From Lolliginicoccus lacisalsi (GTDB lineage Bacteria > Actinomycetota > Actinomycetes > Mycobacteriales > Mycobacteriaceae), in the NCBI RefSeq assembly GCF_014841105.1, contig NZ_JACYWE010000001.1, positions 648,347 to 712,346 of the forward strand: 64,000 nucleotides of DNA, in the 5' to 3' direction. The notes below the pieces were generated by a model, which did no database searches, was not told the DNA's origin, and worked only from the letters and a program-made list of their open reading frames with translations. Both the position numbers and the translations under genes were made by a program. Of the stretch, positions 1-8,398 are shown piece after piece (the stretch's first letter is position 1; the number at the start of each line of letters is the position of its first letter).

Positions 1-687
1 GCGACCGGGCGCGCCACCGGGACGCGGAGCCGCCGGTCGTCCGGGCGCGGGCGCCTGGCGAGCAGCGGGCGCGTCGGTGGGCGCGCTGAAGGGGTTGTTG
101 CCTACCCGTGGTGCACGCTGGCCGGGCTTGGGGGCACCGGTGCGGGGTCCTGCGGGCGCGGCAGCGCTCGGTCCGGGGCCTTCCTGGGCCTCGGGGCGGC
201 GCGGCATGGCGGGCTTGGGCGCGCCGGGCTTCGGGGCCGTGGCGCCTTCGGCGGGCTTGCTCTCCGCGGGCTTGCTTTCCGCGGGCGCGCTCGCGGCCGG
301 GGCCGTGGGCTCTGCGGGACGCGGGGCGCTGGATGGAACCGGGGGCGCGGTGGCCTCCGGCGCGGGGCGGGGAGCGCCGGGCTTCGGCGCTGCGGCCCGG
401 GCTGGCCCGGGCTTGGGGCCTCCCTTGCGCGGGCCCGCGGGGGCTCCGGGCTTGCCGGGGGCAGGCTTCGCTTGGGTGGGCTTTTCCTGGGCGGACTTGC
501 GCTCGCCGGAACCGGAAGCATACTGCTCGCGGATCCTGCGGGCTACGGGGGCCTCGACGGTCGAAGAAGCTGACTTGACGAACTCGCCTTGCTCCTTAAG
601 CGTGGTCAAGAGCTCCTTGCTCGTGACCGTCTGGCCTGATGCGCTGAGCTCTTTTGCTAGCTCGTGCACGCGGATCTTGCCTGGCAC
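1..687 (-). CDS. infB: Translation initiation factor IF-2, N-terminal part (cut by window edge)
   Basis: IF-2 is the GTPase that brings initiator tRNA to the small ribosomal subunit. Only the first 229 codons are here; the G domain lies beyond the left edge. The protein begins [14 protein letters not shown], the typical IF2N helical domain (about residues 1-55), and continues as a Pro/Ala/Gly/Lys-rich linker, as in actinobacterial IF-2 proteins, which have long low-complexity N-termini. The start is GTG with AGGAGA three bases upstream. It lies 132 bp downstream of ylxR on the same strand, the usual nusA-ylxR-infB order. Confidence 0.93.
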   Translation of the reverse strand, partial: MPGKIRVHELAKELSASGQTVTSKELLTTLKEQGEFVKSASSTVEAPVARRIREQYASGSGERKSAQEKPTQAKPAPGKPGAPAGPRKGGPKPGPARAAAPKPGAPRPAPEATAPPVPSSAPRPAEPTAPAASAPAESKPAESKPAEGATAPKPGAPKPAMPRRPEAQEGPGPSAAAPAGPRTGAPKPGQRAPRVGNNPFSAPTDAPAARQAPAPGRPAAPRPGGAPGR

Positions 688-819
688 TGCTCTCCTCACT
701 GATGAGGCCGAGCGGTGACAGGCCGCACGACCTCGGGTTATCGCGGATGATTGTTCATCGCGGGAACTTCATTGCTTGCTCATGTGTGCTCGTGCCTACC
801 CTTCTCGCAGGTCGCGCTG

Positions 820-1200
820 TCATGGTTCATCACTGCCGGTGGCGCTGCCCCGGGGCCCGATCATTGAGGTCGGCCGCCGACCACCCGTGGGTGGCGGTGA
901 ATCCCGTACATAACGATCAAGCTCCGTGGTGTCCACGTTTCCCGGCCGCCGCAGAGCCTTCCCGAGCGCGCGCCGCTTGACTGCCTTGTCCAGGCATTGC
1001 GCGGTGGGATGCAACCATGCTCCCCGACCAGGCAAGACCCGGCGTGGATCCGGGACCAGGCAAGCGCGATGCTCATCGCCCTGCCGAGCCACGATCCTCA
1101 ACAGATCAGCAGCGAACGCGCGGCGCCGACAACCCACGCAAGTCCGCACCGGCATGTGGGCCGGGCGAAGTGGCATCGGGAAGATCGAACTGTCGCTCAC
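820..1200 (-). CDS. ylxR: YlxR/RnpM family RNA-binding protein (DUF448)
   Basis: Small basic protein of the YlxR family, always found between nusA and infB; a homologue (RnpM) has been reported to bind RNase P RNA in Bacillus. The family signature is the VRTCVGCRRR stretch near residues 18-27, followed by PDPRRVLPGRGAWLHP (about 50-65). The GTG at 1200 lies about 8 nt after the predicted transcription start and has no good ribosome binding site. The ATG at 1155, which gives MPVRTCVGCR, is a reasonable alternative and matches the start seen in many homologues. Confidence 0.88.
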   Translation of the reverse strand: MSDSSIFPMPLRPAHMPVRTCVGCRRRAFAADLLRIVARQGDEHRACLVPDPRRVLPGRGAWLHPTAQCLDKAVKRRALGKALRRPGNVDTTELDRYVRDSPPPTGGRRPTSMIGPRGSATGSDEP

Positions 1201-1215
1201 GTTGAACCACCCACA

Positions 1216-1244
1216 ATTGTAGCGCTATATGCGCGATACGTTAA
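1216..1244 (-). promoter_or_regulatory. Predicted sigma-A promoter for ylxR-infB
   Basis: On the minus strand TTAACG (1244-1239) is separated by exactly 17 bp from TACAAT (1221-1216), a near-consensus housekeeping promoter. Transcription would start near 1209, just before ylxR. This gives ylxR-infB its own promoter in addition to read-through from rimP-nusA. Confidence 0.65.
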
Positions 1245-1335
1245 ATGCGAATCGTTCGGCGGGCCACCGGCGTTAGCCCTCCCCCGCCGCGGTGCTGGTA
1301 GCGCCGCAGCGCGCAGGGTCGATGCCAAGCACGAG

Positions 1336-2337
1336 CTACGCGTCATCACCGGCAGCGGCGTCGCTGCGGATATCGATGCGCCAGCCCGTCAGGCGCGCCG
1401 CGAGCCTGGCATTCTGACCCTCCTTGCCGATGGCCAGCGATAGCTGGTAGTCCGGCACGACCACGCGGGCCGAGCGGGTCGCGAGATCCACGACCGAGAC
1501 CGACAGCACCCGCGACGGCGAGAGGGCATTGGCGACGAAGCGCGCGGGATCCTCGTCGTAGTCCACGATGTCGATCTTCTCCTGGCCGAGCTCGCTCATG
1601 ACGTTGCGCACCCGCTGGCCCATCGTGCCGATGCACGCGCCCTTGGCATTGAGCCCGGCGATGTGTGACGTGACCGCGATCTTGGAGCGGTGGCCTGCCT
1701 CGCGCGCGACCGCGACGATCTCCACGGATCCATCGGCGATCTCGGGCACCTCGAGCGCGAAGAGCTTGCGCACCAGGTTCGGATGGGTGCGCGAGAGGGT
1801 GATCTGGGTGCCACGCATGCCGCGGGCCACTCCCACGACGTAGCACTTCAGCCGGTCGCCGTGCTCGTAGCGCTCGCCCGGCACCTGCTCCGCGGTGGGT
1901 AGGACGCCCTCGGTGGTGGAGAGGTCGCTGCCGATGCGGACGATCACCATGCCGCGCGCGTTCGCCCGCGCATCGCGCTGGACAACGCCGCCCACGATCT
2001 CGCCCTCGTGCGTGGAGACCTCGCCGAAGGTCCGATCGTTCTCGGCATCACGGAGGCGCTGCAGGATGACCTGTCGAGCCGTGGTCGCCGCGACGCGCCC
2101 GAACCCCTCGGGCGTATCGTCCCATTCCGCGACGAGGTTGCCGTTCTCGTCCTCCTCGTACGCCATCACGGCGACCTTGCCGGACTTGCGGTCGATATCG
2201 ATCCGGGCGTGTGGCTGATGCCCCTCGGTATGGCGGTAGGCCGTGAGCAGCGCGCTCTCGATGGCCTCGATCACGGTATCGACAGGAATGTCCTTGTCGC
2301 TCTCGATCGCCCGCAATGCCGCGATATCAATGTTCAC
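1336..2337 (-). CDS. nusA: Transcription termination/antitermination factor NusA
   Basis: NusA binds RNA polymerase and RNA and controls pausing, termination and rRNA antitermination. At 333 residues it is the short actinobacterial form, without the C-terminal acidic repeats of E. coli. The N-terminal polymerase-binding domain covers about 1-105, then an S1 domain (about 106-180), KH1 (about 200-270, with [14 protein letters not shown]) and KH2 (about 275-333, with [15 protein letters not shown]). The GTG start overlaps the rimP stop by four bases (GTGA), so the two are translationally coupled. Confidence 0.97.
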   Translation of the reverse strand: MNIDIAALRAIESDKDIPVDTVIEAIESALLTAYRHTEGHQPHARIDIDRKSGKVAVMAYEEDENGNLVAEWDDTPEGFGRVAATTARQVILQRLRDAENDRTFGEVSTHEGEIVGGVVQRDARANARGMVIVRIGSDLSTTEGVLPTAEQVPGERYEHGDRLKCYVVGVARGMRGTQITLSRTHPNLVRKLFALEVPEIADGSVEIVAVAREAGHRSKIAVTSHIAGLNAKGACIGTMGQRVRNVMSELGQEKIDIVDYDEDPARFVANALSPSRVLSVSVVDLATRSARVVVPDYQLSLAIGKEGQNARLAARLTGWRIDIRSDAAAGDDA

Positions 2338-2897
2338 TTGTGGGACTCCTCATTGCTCGTGCTCCCGGCTTCCCCGAGCGCGAGCGCGACGGCCCGCGCA
2401 TCCGGAGCCGAGAATTCCACCTGCACCCCCGCGCTGGACACCTCGGAGAGGTCAAGCACGTGCGCGGTGGGTCCATCCGGGCCACTGACCACGAGCATCA
2501 CGCCATCTGGGTCGTCCTCGTCGCCGACGAGAGCGCCAACGCGCGCCTCGATGGAGCGGCCGGCCGCCCGCACCTTCACGAGCCGACCACGTGCGCGCCG
2601 CCAGTGGCGCGGCAGGGTCAGTGGGCGATCCACTCCGGGAGAGGTGATCTCCAGGACGTAGGCGAGCTCGCCGAACACATCAGCGGCGTCGAAGGCCTCG
2701 GACACCTCGCGGCTCAGGCCAGCGAGCTCGTCGAGCACGGGTGGCTGATCAGCATCGACTACCACGGTGACCATGCTGCGGTTGCCGGCTGGCGAGACCC
2801 GTACCTCCTCGAGATCGCAGCCATGGTCCCGCGCGAGGGGGGACACGATCCGGGCCAGGTCTTCCCGGGATGGCACTGGCATGAACAAACCCTTCAT
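2334..2897 (-). CDS. rimP: Ribosome maturation factor RimP
   Basis: RimP acts in 30S subunit maturation. The 187-residue product carries the family pattern: the N-terminal domain with [17 protein letters not shown] and [13 protein letters not shown] (about residue 85), then the C-terminal SH3-like domain. Its acidic tail overlaps the start of nusA. ATG 2897 gives [13 protein letters not shown] 2882 (MPVPSRED) is possible. Neither has a clear ribosome binding site. It is the first gene of the minus-strand rimP-nusA unit, and its leader holds a strong hairpin at 2919-2942. Confidence 0.93.
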   Translation of the reverse strand: MKGLFMPVPSREDLARIVSPLARDHGCDLEEVRVSPAGNRSMVTVVVDADQPPVLDELAGLSREVSEAFDAADVFGELAYVLEITSPGVDRPLTLPRHWRRARGRLVKVRAAGRSIEARVGALVGDEDDPDGVMLVVSGPDGPTAHVLDLSEVSSAGVQVEFSAPDARAVALALGEAGSTSNEESHK

Positions 2898-2918
2898 CTC
2901 GATTGCGCGGCGGTGCAG

Positions 2919-2942
2919 CGCGCGGCCGTCTGTGGCCGCGCG
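2919..2942 (-). promoter_or_regulatory. Perfect 9-bp stem-loop at the predicted 5' end of rimP-nusA mRNA
   Basis: CGCGCGGCC (2919-2927) and GGCCGCGCG (2934-2942) pair perfectly around a 6-nt loop. If the minus-strand -10 TAAGCT (2955-2950) is used, transcription starts near 2943, so the hairpin is the first structure in the message. It could protect the 5' end or control rimP translation. Confidence 0.55.
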
Positions 2943-2948
2943 AGGCTC

Positions 2949-2955
2949 TAGCTTA
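2949..2955. promoter_or_regulatory. Overlapping divergent -10 hexamers (rimP-nusA and lipoprotein gene)
   Basis: TAGCTT (2949-2954) on the plus strand fits TANNNT about 20 bp before the lipoprotein start. TAAGCT (2955-2950) on the minus strand fits TANNNT ahead of rimP. The two hexamers share five base pairs, so polymerases on the two strands would compete. Neither has a convincing -35. Confidence 0.4.
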
Positions 2956-2974
2956 GCGCGCCAGGGATGGCAGG

Positions 2975-3541
2975 ATGACCGGTGTGAACTCGCACGCGCG
3001 CCCCGAGGGCATTCCCGGCAGGTCCATGACACGACGGCAGTGGCTCGCCGCTGTCCCGCCTGCAACGGTGGCCGCGGGCGCGACGCTCGCCCTCGTCGGC
3101 TGTGCCGCTCCCACCGCGCCGCGATCCTCGGTGACGGATGAGGACATGCTCGACCGGCATGCGGGGGCCGCGGCCCGGGATGCCGCCCTGGCCCGGTCGG
3201 CCGCCGCGACATCCCCCGATCGCGCCGAGGAACTAGGGATCGTGGCCGCGCAGCGCGTGGAGCACGCCGCAGCACTGCGCACCGAGATCGCGCGAGCGGC
3301 GGGCCGGAGCATCACTGAGCCGCCGGCGAGCGTCGACGCGGAGCGGGAGGCGGTGCTCGCCGAGCTTCCGGCGCTGATGCCGGGCAGCCCCGCGGGGCTC
3401 GATGAGGTGCGCGCGGCGCTGGCGGAATCCGTGGAGGCCACGCGGCGGGCCGCCATCCGGGCGATCGGCCACCGGTCGGGCCTGCTGGCCTCGGTCAGCG
3501 CCTCGTGCGCGGCCCATCTCGAGCTTCTCGGAGGTGCGTGA
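2975..3541 (+). CDS. Putative Tat-exported lipoprotein, alanine-rich
   Basis: A 188-residue Ala/Arg-rich protein of unknown function. The segment from residue 18 (MTRRQWLAA) has a twin-arginine motif, a hydrophobic stretch and a lipobox LVGC, so it should be exported and lipid-anchored at the cell membrane. The mature part is predicted to be helical. It overlaps the next gene by one base (TGATG). By position it matches Rv2843, with the DUF4439 gene next (Rv2844). The start at 3026 would give a signal peptide of more usual length. Function unknown. Confidence 0.75.
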   Translation: MTGVNSHARPEGIPGRSMTRRQWLAAVPPATVAAGATLALVGCAAPTAPRSSVTDEDMLDRHAGAAARDAALARSAAATSPDRAEELGIVAAQRVEHAAALRTEIARAAGRSITEPPASVDAEREAVLAELPALMPGSPAGLDEVRAALAESVEATRRAAIRAIGHRSGLLASVSASCAAHLELLGGA

Positions 3542-4047
3542 TGCCGCCCTTGCGCCCTCTCGGGCCCCACGCCCGGGACTCCCATGGCAGCCCCGGGCCG
3601 GGCAATGATCCGGCCAGCCTCGACGAGGCCTCGGCGCTCGCCCGGGCCCTCGACCGCGAGCATGCGGCGGTGTACGTCTATGGCATGCTCCAGGCGTTCG
3701 CTGACGCGTCGGCGAGGGCGGGCGTGGGTGCCGCGCTGGCGGTCCACCGGGCTCGCCGTGATGCGGTGGCCGAGCTGCTGGCCACCCGCGGAATGGCCCC
3801 GGTGATCGCTGCCCCGGCCTACGAGCCTCCCGCGGACATCGATTCCTCGGCGTCCGCGCTCCGGGTCGCGGCCATCATCGAGGATGATTGCGCGAGGGCG
3901 TGGCACGCGGTGATCGTGCGCGCCACCGCGCGGACCGTGCGGGAGGCTGCCATCGATGCGCTGTCCGAGTGCGCGCGGACCGCGGCCTCCTGGAGGATCG
4001 CGCTGGGCGATCAGCCCGCCACGGAGCCATTTCCCGGCTCGCCCTGA
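3541..4047 (+). CDS. DUF4439 ferritin-like protein
   Basis: A 168-residue protein with two helical segments, REHAAVYVYGML (about 39-50) and DDCARAWHAVIVR (about 118-130), which fit the DUF4439 ferritin-like four-helix domain. Metal binding is an inference. No signal peptide is seen, so it is probably cytoplasmic. GGAGG lies seven bases before the ATG, and the start overlaps the stop of the lipoprotein gene. Its last 37 bp overlap the 3' end of the opposing methyltransferase gene. Confidence 0.8.
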   Translation: MPPLRPLGPHARDSHGSPGPGNDPASLDEASALARALDREHAAVYVYGMLQAFADASARAGVGAALAVHRARRDAVAELLATRGMAPVIAAPAYEPPADIDSSASALRVAAIIEDDCARAWHAVIVRATARTVREAAIDALSECARTAASWRIALGDQPATEPFPGSP

Positions 4048-4745
4048 CGCCGGGCGGAGCGGACGCGGGCGATCGCGAAGCCATCCCAGCCCTTCGTGCC
4101 GACTGTCTGGATGACGGTGGCATCGAACCGGGGCTCGGAACCGAGGAGCTCGAGGCCCGCGCGGATGCCCTGTGCCGCGTGGTCCGCGGCGTCGACGATG
4201 GCACCGTGCCACACCGCGTTGTCGAGCACCACGACCGCGCCGTCGCCGCAGAGCGAGAGCGCGAGGCGGAGGTACTCGGGGATGTTCTCCTTGTCCGCGT
4301 CGATGAACACGAAGTCGAACGAATCAGCGGTCGGCGCCGATCGCGCTAGCTCCTCGAGGATGGTCGTCGCGTCGCCGATGCGTAGGTCCACGGCATCGCT
4401 GAGGCCAGCCTCCGCGATGTTCTCGGCGGCGATCCTGGCGTGGCGTGGCTCGTTGTCGATGGTGACCAGCTTGCCGCCCGGTGGCAGCGCGGATGCCATC
4501 CAGATGGTGCTGTAGCCGGCGAGGGTGCCGATCTCGAGCACGCGGCGGGCACCGCTCATGGCCACGAGCAGGTGAAGCAGCTTGCCGTGGTTCGGCGCGA
4601 CCTCGATCGGGGGCAGGCCCGCATCCATCGCTCGACGGGCAGCGTGCTCGGCGCGCTCATCGGGCGTGACGACGAGCTCGGTTATCAAGTGCTCGACAGC
4701 GTCGACATCGGCGGGCAGGCCCAAGGGGTGGTTCGCGGACACCAT
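4011..4745 (-). CDS. SAM-dependent O-methyltransferase (class I, family 3 type)
   Basis: A 244-residue class I methyltransferase. VLEIGTLAGYSTIWMA (about 68-83) is the SAM-binding motif I, and DFVFIDADKENIPEYL (about 142-157) is the acidic motif of the catechol/caffeoyl-CoA O-methyltransferase type family. The substrate is unknown. I start at ATG 4745 (MVSANHPLGL); the longer reading would place its first codons in the hairpin downstream of proS. Transcribed convergently with the DUF4439 gene. Confidence 0.85.
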   Translation of the reverse strand: MVSANHPLGLPADVDAVEHLITELVVTPDERAEHAARRAMDAGLPPIEVAPNHGKLLHLLVAMSGARRVLEIGTLAGYSTIWMASALPPGGKLVTIDNEPRHARIAAENIAEAGLSDAVDLRIGDATTILEELARSAPTADSFDFVFIDADKENIPEYLRLALSLCGDGAVVVLDNAVWHGAIVDAADHAAQGIRAGLELLGSEPRFDATVIQTVGTKGWDGFAIARVRSARRQGEPGNGSVAG

Positions 4746-4771
4746 ATGCCGATCATGCCTTGTGGACGGGC

Positions 4772-4810
4772 ATCCCCGCACCTGGGCGCAGGCAACCAAG
4801 GTGCGGGGAT
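4772..4810 (-). terminator. Inverted repeat between proS and the O-methyltransferase gene
   Basis: ATCCCCGCACCT (4772-4783) and AGGTGCGGGGAT (4799-4810) form a perfect 12-bp stem with a 15-nt loop, starting 13 bp after the proS stop. There is no T-run, which is usual for GC-rich actinobacterial terminators. It probably ends proS transcription. Confidence 0.6.
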
Positions 4811-4823
4811 AATGCTTCTTCGG

Positions 4824-6569
4824 TCAGGCCAGTTCCTCGACCACGGTACCGGCGGGCACCTCGCGAGCCTCGCCAGTGACGCGGTCGCGGATCTCCACCA
4901 CGCCGTTCGCCCAGCCGCGGCCCACCACGACGATGGTGGGGACGCCGATCAGCTCGGCGTCCTTGAACTTGACACCGGGCGATGCCTTGCGGTCGTCGAG
5001 GATGACCCGCAGCCCCGCGTCATCGAGCTGCGCGGCGATCGACTCGGCACCCGTCCGGGCTTGCTCGTCCTTGTTGGCGATCACCACGTGCACATCGGCT
5101 GGCGTGGCCTCGGCGGGCCAGCGCAGGCCCTTGTCGTCGTGCATCTGCTCGGCGATGACGGCCACGAGGCGCGAGACGCCGATGCCGTAGGAGCCCATGG
5201 TGACGCGCGCGGGCTTGCCGTTGACGTCGAGCACGTCGAGATCAAAAGCGTTGGTGTACTTGCGACCGAGCTGGAAGATGTGCCCGATCTCGATGCCGCG
5301 CGCCGCGACCAGCGTGCCCTCGCCGTCGGGCGAGGGATCACCATCACGGACCTCGGCGGCCTCGATGGTGCCGTCGGCCTCGAAGTCCCGGCCAGCGACA
5401 AGGTCCACGACGTGTTTGCCGGGGGCGTCGGCGCCGGTGATCCACCGCGTGCCCGGCACGACCCGGGGGTCGAGGAGATACCGGACCTTGTTGTCCCGCA
5501 GGGCCCGCGGCCCGATGTAGCCCTTCACCAGGAATGGCCGCGCGGCGAAGTCGGTGTCGTCGAGCATGGCGAACTCGGCCGGCGCGAGCGACGCCTCGAG
5601 GCGCTTCTCGTCGACGTCGCGGTCACCGGGAATACCCACGGCGAGCAGCTCCCACTCCTTGCCCGGCAAACGGGTCTTGACGAGGACGTTCTTGAGGGTG
5701 TCGGCGGCGGTGACGGGGCGCCCCAGGCGCTCGACCACCTCCTCGCGCGAGTTGGCCCAATCGACGAGCGTCGCGATGGTGGGAGTGCCGGGGGTGTCGA
5801 ACACCGTCGCCTCGGGGAGGCCGTCGATCGGCAAGGGCTCGGGCGCCGGGGTGGTGACGGCCTCGACGTTGGCGGCGTAGCCGGTCTCGGGGCTGCGGAC
5901 GTAGGTGTCCTCACCGATGGTGCTCTCGGCGAGGAACTCCTCGGAGGCGCTACCGCCCATCGCGCCGGACGTCGCGGTGACGATGACGTACCGCAGGCCG
6001 AGCCGGTCGAAGATGCGCTGGTAGGCGGCACGATGCCGCTGGTAGGACTCCGCGAGCCCCTCATCGGTGACGTCGAAGGAGTAGGAATCCTTCATGATGA
6101 ACTCGCGGCCACGCAGGATGCCCGCGCGCGGGCGCTCCTCGTCGCGGTACTTGTTCTGCACCTGGTACAGGATGACGGGCAGATCCTTGTACGAGCTGTA
6201 CTCGCCCTTGACGGTGAGGGCGAAGAGCTCCTCATGGGTGGGGCCGAGGAGATAGTCGGCGTTCTTGCGGTCCTTGAGGCGGAACAGCCCATCGCCGTAC
6301 TCGGTCCAGCGCCCGGTGGCCTCGTAGGGCTCCCGCGGGATCAGCGCGGGCAACGAGATCTCCTGCGCGCCGATCGCGTCCATCTCCTCCCGCACCACGC
6401 GCTCGACCTCGCGCAGCACCCGCAGGCCCAGCGGCAGCCAGGAATAGATGCCCGGGGCGACGCGCCGGATGTATCCGGCGCGAACGAGCAGCTTGTGGCT
6501 CGGGACCTCGGCGTCAGCGGGATCCTCGCGCAGCGTGCGGAGGAACAGATGAGAAAGTCGGGTGATCAC
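4824..6569 (-). CDS. proS: Prolyl-tRNA synthetase, bacterial type
   Basis: Charges tRNA-Pro with proline. The 581-residue protein has the class II core: motif 1 region near 40-80, motif 2 with [17 protein letters not shown] (about 140-156), and motif 3 near [14 protein letters not shown] (about 440). Between motifs 2 and 3 sits the YbaK-like editing insertion (about 225-390, with TLKNVLVKT), followed by the anticodon-binding domain. GTG 6569 gives the standard N-terminus [20 protein letters not shown]; no clear ribosome binding site is seen. It overlaps no gene on its own strand; yaaA runs the other way from 6652. Confidence 0.97.
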   Translation of the reverse strand: MITRLSHLFLRTLREDPADAEVPSHKLLVRAGYIRRVAPGIYSWLPLGLRVLREVERVVREEMDAIGAQEISLPALIPREPYEATGRWTEYGDGLFRLKDRKNADYLLGPTHEELFALTVKGEYSSYKDLPVILYQVQNKYRDEERPRAGILRGREFIMKDSYSFDVTDEGLAESYQRHRAAYQRIFDRLGLRYVIVTATSGAMGGSASEEFLAESTIGEDTYVRSPETGYAANVEAVTTPAPEPLPIDGLPEATVFDTPGTPTIATLVDWANSREEVVERLGRPVTAADTLKNVLVKTRLPGKEWELLAVGIPGDRDVDEKRLEASLAPAEFAMLDDTDFAARPFLVKGYIGPRALRDNKVRYLLDPRVVPGTRWITGADAPGKHVVDLVAGRDFEADGTIEAAEVRDGDPSPDGEGTLVAARGIEIGHIFQLGRKYTNAFDLDVLDVNGKPARVTMGSYGIGVSRLVAVIAEQMHDDKGLRWPAEATPADVHVVIANKDEQARTGAESIAAQLDDAGLRVILDDRKASPGVKFKDAELIGVPTIVVVGRGWANGVVEIRDRVTGEAREVPAGTVVEELA

Positions 6570-6638
6570 GGCATGCAACACTATCGTGCCCATCACGGTC
6601 GTCGCACCTGGCGGGGCCCTCGTGCCGCGCATCACCGA

Positions 6639-6644
6639 TAGGGT
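6639..6644 (+). promoter_or_regulatory. -10 element for leaderless yaaA transcript
   Basis: TAGGGT lies seven bases before the GTG start of yaaA, the spacing at which transcription begins on the first base of the start codon. The motif GATAGGGTGT recurs before the hydrolase gene at 17722. Confidence 0.6.
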
Positions 6645-6651
6645 GTATTGC

Positions 6652-7392
6652 GTGCTGATCATCCTCCCGCCCTCGGAGACCAAGTCCCTCGACGGCCCCG
6701 GCGCCCCGCTCGACCTCGCGAGGCTCGCGCTGCCCGCCCTCGGCCCGATCCGCCAGCACATCGCCGATGCCGTGGTCGCGCTGGCCGCGAGACCGGAGGA
6801 ATGCGCGGCGGCACTGAAGCTCGGACCGACGCAGCTCGACGATGTGGCACGCAACGCGGCGCTGTGGTCTAGCCCCACGATGCCCGCGCTGGAGCGCTAC
6901 ACCGGGGTGCTCTTTGATGCTCTCGACGCGGGAGCGATGTCGTTGTCCGAGCGAGGCCGCGCGGAGGAGCGCCTGATGATCGGGTCTGCCCTGCTTGGCG
7001 CGGTGGGTGCTGCTGATCCGATCCCCTACTACAAGCTCTCCGCAGCCTCCCGGATCCCGGGCGAGCCCACGCTGCGCGCCTTGTGGCGGCCCGTGCTCGG
7101 CGAGGAGATCGCGGGGCTGGGCCGGGGGCTCGTCGTCGATCTCCGCTCGGGTGGCTATGCGGCGCTCGGGCCGGTGCCGGGCGCGATCTCGGTGACCGTG
7201 ATGAGCGAGCGTCCGGATGGATCCCGCACGGTGGTGAGCCATTTCAACAAGCACTACAAGGGCCTGCTGGCGAGGGCGCTCGCGGTGGCCTCGCGGGAGC
7301 CCGCTGACGCGCATGGCATCGCGCGGATAGCGACCAGCCAGGGCATGCGCGCGGAGGTCTCGGGCGAGCACGCTGTGACGCTGGTCGTCTAG
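6652..7392 (+). CDS. yaaA: YaaA family peroxide-stress protein (DUF328)
   Basis: A 246-residue YaaA protein; in E. coli this family limits free iron and oxidative damage under peroxide stress. The N-terminal motif LPPSETKS and the later [10 protein letters not shown] stretch (about 201-210) are characteristic. The GTG at 6652 fits both the family N-terminus ([11 protein letters not shown]) and the upstream -10 TAGGGT. It ends four bases before the ACR3-type permease gene, so the two may be co-transcribed. Confidence 0.9.
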   Translation: MLIILPPSETKSLDGPGAPLDLARLALPALGPIRQHIADAVVALAARPEECAAALKLGPTQLDDVARNAALWSSPTMPALERYTGVLFDALDAGAMSLSERGRAEERLMIGSALLGAVGAADPIPYYKLSAASRIPGEPTLRALWRPVLGEEIAGLGRGLVVDLRSGGYAALGPVPGAISVTVMSERPDGSRTVVSHFNKHYKGLLARALAVASREPADAHGIARIATSQGMRAEVSGEHAVTLVV

Positions 7393-7396
7393 AGGC

Positions 7397-8398
7397 GTGG
7401 ATCGTGCTCGGGGAAAGTGGCTCGTGGTGGACCGGCTGGCCCTGGAGCGCCGGCAAGCCTGGATATACCTCGCCGCGATCGCGCTGGGCCTGCTCGCTGG
7501 AAGCACGTGGCCGCGCGCCGGGGGGTACTTCGAGGCGCTGATCTGGCCGTTCCTCGTGCTGTTGCTCTACGTGACGTTCACCCAGGTGCCGCTGCTGCAT
7601 GTTCGCGATGCGCTGCGGGATCGTCGCTTCGTGGCTACGGTCCTCATCGGCAACTTCCTCCTGGTTCCGGCGCTGGCATGGGGGCTGCTGCAGCTCGTGC
7701 CGGCCGACCCCGCGATCCGGCTCGGGGTACTTCTCGTGCTGCTCGTGCCGTGCACGGATTGGTTCATCGCTTTCACCCAGCTCGGCCAGGGCGATGTGCC
7801 GCGCGCGATCGCCGCGACACCGCTGAACCTTGTGCTGCAATTGCTGCTGCTGCCGCTGTACCTGTGGATCATCCTGGGACCGGGCCTGGCCGCGACAATG
7901 AGCCCACCCGATGTGCTGCCAGCGCTCGCGGTGGTGCTCGTGCCGCTGGCAGCGGCGATCGCCTCGGAGCGCTGGTTCGAGTCCCGGCCAGGCCGGGCCA
8001 GGGCGCGCGACCGCCTCGCATGGTTGCCCATCCCCTTGCTGGCGGTCGTCGTGCTCCTCGTAGCGGGAGCGCAGGTCCATGCTGTCGGCGAGGTGGTGCA
8101 CCTGCTGCCCGTGCTGGTACCCGTGTTCGCCGCCTATCTCGTCGTGGCCTCGCTGCTCGCCCGGGGCCTGGCACGAGTGGCAAGGCTGCCCGTCGAGCAG
8201 GGGCGCACCCTGGCGTTCAGCATGGGGACGAGGAACTCGTTCGTGGTGCTGCCGGTGGCGCTGGCCCTGCCGGGCGGCGAGATCGTGGCGGTCGTGATCG
8301 TCACCCAGTCGCTCGTCGAGCTGCTCGGGATGGTCTTCTACCTGTGGTGGGTGCCCCGTGTCCTGTTCGCTGGGCGGCCGGAGCGAGCCCGTGGCTAG
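7397..8398 (+). CDS. ACR3-type arsenite/bile-acid-symporter-family permease
   Basis: A 333-residue membrane protein with about ten hydrophobic segments. RRQAWIYLAAIALGL at the N-terminus and VPCTDWFIAFTQLGQGD (about 117-133) fit the ACR3 group of the BASS superfamily; the Cys in that motif is conserved in arsenite exporters. No arsR or arsC gene is nearby, so the substrate is unproven. Starts at 7397 or about 7424 (both GTG) are possible. The stop shares a CTAG tetramer with the stop of the convergent efpA. Confidence 0.78.
   Translation: MDRARGKWLVVDRLALERRQAWIYLAAIALGLLAGSTWPRAGGYFEALIWPFLVLLLYVTFTQVPLLHVRDALRDRRFVATVLIGNFLLVPALAWGLLQLVPADPAIRLGVLLVLLVPCTDWFIAFTQLGQGDVPRAIAATPLNLVLQLLLLPLYLWIILGPGLAATMSPPDVLPALAVVLVPLAAAIASERWFESRPGRARARDRLAWLPIPLLAVVVLLVAGAQVHAVGEVVHLLPVLVPVFAAYLVVASLLARGLARVARLPVEQGRTLAFSMGTRNSFVVLPVALALPGGEIVAVVIVTQSLVELLGMVFYLWWVPRVLFAGRPERARG

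Noticed and set aside
4440-6641. 733-codon plus-strand frame opposite proS
   Set aside because: Antisense shadow of proS; no domain is recognisable, while the minus strand encodes a full ProRS.
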